In this document: positions 61,501-64,000 of the stretch, piece after piece
Position numbering within the stretch: the stretch's first letter is position 1
How the letters are laid out: every line of letters starts with the position of its first letter
Assembly: GCF_029227915.1 (NCBI RefSeq)
Contig: NC_079886.1
Coordinates: 28,002,501-28,066,500, forward strand
DNA from: Hydractinia symbiolongicarpus
Taxonomy: Eukaryota > Cnidaria > Hydrozoa > Anthoathecata > Hydractiniidae
DNA length: 64,000 bases
Direction of reading: 5' to 3'
The notes under the pieces: model-generated
The model's database searches: none
What the model saw: only the letters and a program-made list of their open reading frames with translations
What the model was told of the DNA's origin: nothing
Translations under genes and position numbers: made by a program

Positions 61501-64000
61501 TTTATGCAGCGTCTCATCAAAAATGAAATTATTTTTAAAAACTACAAGTCTTATGCGTTTTAGTGGTAAAAAATTAATTTAAAAAATCGTTCGGGAAATG
61601 AGTTTACTCCCAGTTTACTTTCTTTCTATACATTCGACTATACGGGTCAAGCCCGGGATTTACGGGAAATCGCGGGTTTTCGTTTGCCGGCGATTACCCT
61701 CCTTTTATTCAGCGTCTCATCAAAAATTAAATCATTTTTAAAAACTACAAGTCTCATGCGTCTTAGTGGTAAAAAAATAATTTAAAAAATCGTTCGCGAA
61801 ATGAGTTTACTCCCTGGGTACTTTCTTTGTATACATTCGACTATACGGGCCAAGCCCGGGATTTACGGGAAATCGCGGGTTTTCGTTTGCCGGCGATTAA
61901 ACTTCTTTTATTCAGCGTCTCATCAAAAATGAAATCATTTTTGAAAACTACAAGTGTCATGCGTTTTAGTGGTGAAAATATAATTTAAAGAATCGTTCGG
62001 GAAATGAGTTTACTCCCTGCGTACTTTCTTTGCTTACTTTTGACTATACGGGCCGGTTCCGGGATTTAGGAGAAATCGCGGGTTTTCGTTTGCCGGAGAT
62101 TAAACTTCTTTTATTCAGCGTCTCATCAAAAATGAAATCATTTTTGAAAACTACAAGTCTCATGCGTTTTAGTGGCGAAAAAATAATTTAAAAAATCGTT
62201 CGGGAAATGAGTTTACTCCCTGGGTGCTTTCTTTGTTTACATTCGACTATACGGGCCGAGTCCGGGATATACGGGAAAGCGCGGGTTTTCGTTTGCCGGC
62301 GATTAAACTTCTTTTATTCAGCGTCTCATCAAAAATGAAATCAGTTTTGAAAACTATAAGTCTCATGCGTTTTAGTGGTGAAAAAATAATTTAAAGAATC
62401 GTTCGGGAAATGAGTTTACTCCCTGGGTACTTTCTTTGTATACTTTTGACTATACGGGCCGAGTCCGGGATTTACGGGAAATCGCGGGTTTTCGTTTGCC
62501 GGCGATTAAACTCCTTTTATTCAGCGTCTCATCAAAAATAAAATCATTTTTGAAAACTACAAGTCTCATGCGTCTTAGTGGTAAAAAAATAATTTAAAAA
62601 ATCGTTCGGGAAATGAGTTTACTCCCTGGGTACTTTCTTTGTATACTTTTGACTATACGGGCCGAGTCCGGGATTTACGGGAAATCGCGGGTTTTCGTTT
62701 GCCGGCGATTAAACTCCTTTTATTCAGCGTCTCATCAAAAATGAAATCATTTTTGAAAACTACAAGTCTCATGCGTCTTAGTGGTAAAAAAATAATTTAA
62801 AAAATCGTTCAGGAAATGAGTTTACTCCCTGGGTACTTTCTTTCTATACATTCGACTATACGGGTCAAGCCCGGGATTTACGGGAACTCCCGGGTTTTCG
62901 TTTGCCGGCGATTAAACTCTTTTTATTCAGCGTCTCATCAAAAATGAAATCATTTTTGAAAACTACAAGTGTCATGCGTTTCAGTGGTGAAAATATAATT
63001 TAAAGAATCGTTCGGGAAATGAGTTTACTCCCTGCGTACTTTCTTTGCTTACTTTTGACTATACGGGCCGGTTCCGGGATTTAGGAGAAATCGCGGGTTT
63101 TTGTTTGCCGGAGATTAAACTCCTTTTATTCAGCGTCTCATCAAAAATGAAATCATTTTTAAAAACTACAAGTCTCATGCGTTTTAGTGGCGAAAAAATA
63201 ATTTAAAAAATCGTTCGGGAAATGAGTTTACTCCCTGGGTGCTTTCTTTGTTTACATTCGACTATACGGGCCAAGCCCTTGCCGGCGATTAAACTTCTTT
63301 TATGCAGCGTCTCATCAAAAATGAAATTATTTTTAAAAACTACAAGTCTTATGCGTTTTAGTGGTAAAAAATTAATTTAAAAAATCGTTCGGGAAATGAG
63401 TTTACTCCCAGTTTACTTTCTTTCTATACATTCGACTATACGGGTCAAGCCCGGGATTTACGGGAACTCCCGGGTTTTCGTTTGCCGGCGATTAAACTCC
63501 TTTTATTCAGCGTCTCATCAAAAATGAAATCATTTTTGAAAACTACAAGTCTCATGCGTTTTAGTGGTGAAAAAATAATTTAAAAAATCGTTCGGGAAAT
63601 GAGTTTACTCCCTGGGTACTTTCTTTGTATACATTCGACTATACGGGCCAAGTCCGGGATTTACGGGAAATCGCGGGTTTTCGTTTGCCGGCGATTAAAC
63701 TTCTTATATTCAGCGTCTCATCAAAAATGAAATCATTTTTGAAAACTACAAGTCTCATGCGTTTTAATGGTGAAAAAATAATTTAAAGAATCGTTCGGGA
63801 AATGAGTTTACTCCCTGGGTGCTTTCTTTGTTTACATTCGACTATACGGGCCAAGCCCTTGCCGGCGATTAAACTTCTTCTATGCAGCGTCTCATCAAAA
63901 ATGAAATTATTTTTAAAAACTACAAGTCTTATGCGTTTTAGTGGTAAAAAATTAATTTAAAAAATCGTTCGGGAAATGAGTTTACTCCCAGTTTACTTTC
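58531..64000 (-). repeat. Satellite array, about 27 monomers, inverted orientation
   Basis: The period is still 203 bp (for example AATGAGTTT at 58581 and 58784). The first two inverted monomers carry variants of the 812-bp repeat left of the junction: CGGCAATTAAACTCC with GTTTGCTCCC, then ACGACAAGTCTCATGCGTCTTAG next to CGGGATATACGGGAAAGCGC. Internal repeats include an 812-bp step (59614 to 60426) and a 1798-bp block (61441 to 63239). Three 174-bp deletion monomers are included. There is no gene or LINE copy in this arm, which runs to the window end. Confidence 0.95.
61400..63700 (-). repeat. Inverted-arm 1798-bp block repeat with 29-bp-deletion monomers
   Basis: Deletion points are at 61480/61481, 63278/63279 and 63858/63859, each reading GGCCAAGCCC then TTGCCGGCG on the + strand. 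The first two lie 1798 bp apart, as do other variants of the block (a GTGCTTTCTTTG monomer at 61441 and 63239). The deletion is the same 29 bp as at 58068. All three have TATGCAGCG where other monomers have TATTCAGCG. Confidence 0.85.

Noticed and set aside
1-64000. tRNA, rRNA, snRNA genes or telomeric TTAGGG repeats inside the array
   Set aside because: I saw no cloverleaf-like sequence with A and B boxes, no rRNA-like sequence and no run of telomere repeats.

Overview
The window is eukaryotic repeat DNA, not a gene region. About 51 kb of it is one tandem satellite with a 203-bp monomer (roughly 250 monomers). Seven copies of one 5'-truncated non-LTR retrotransposon (LINE, Jockey/CR1-like reverse transcriptase) are embedded in the satellite. 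I see no host gene, tRNA, rRNA, CRISPR array or prokaryotic operon. The RT resembles LINEs common in cnidarians and other aquatic invertebrates, so a metazoan, perhaps a cnidarian, is my best guess; the sequence alone does not fix the species. Such an array is typical of centromeric, pericentromeric or subtelomeric heterochromatin.

Layout. 1-5409: two complete units and one partial unit of a 2435-bp composite repeat, each made of a 1.83-kb truncated LINE plus three monomers. 5412-11481: about 30 plain monomers. 11482-15745: two more LINE units of the same kind, displaced by about 10.34 kb from the first pair. 15748-34807: about 94 monomers organised in long higher-order repeats (a 26-mer of about 5274 bp and a 15-mer of 3043 bp). 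34808-40784: a second composite repeat with a 3.4-kb period, made of a 2.58-kb LINE copy plus four monomers, present twice. 40785-58530: about 87 monomers, including a zone of 812-bp four-monomer repeats. 58530/58531: an inversion junction. 58531-64000: about 27 monomers in the opposite orientation, carrying variants also found left of the junction.

How it fits together. LINEs inserted at least twice into the same spot of the monomer, at the right arm of a 22-bp inverted repeat. Each insertion was then copied as a passenger when the satellite expanded by unequal exchange. Paralogous empty sites are still present in the array. They show that one insertion deleted 6 bp of target and the other duplicated 4-5 bp. 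Spacer lengths agree exactly: 603 bp is 3 x 203 - 6, and 816 bp is 4 x 203 + 4. Copies within each group share the same damaging changes (Q to K in the RT PQG motif in one group, a TAG codon after the endonuclease region in the other), so they multiplied as DNA and not by retrotransposition. All LINE copies lack ORF1 and most or all of the endonuclease, and none looks autonomous.
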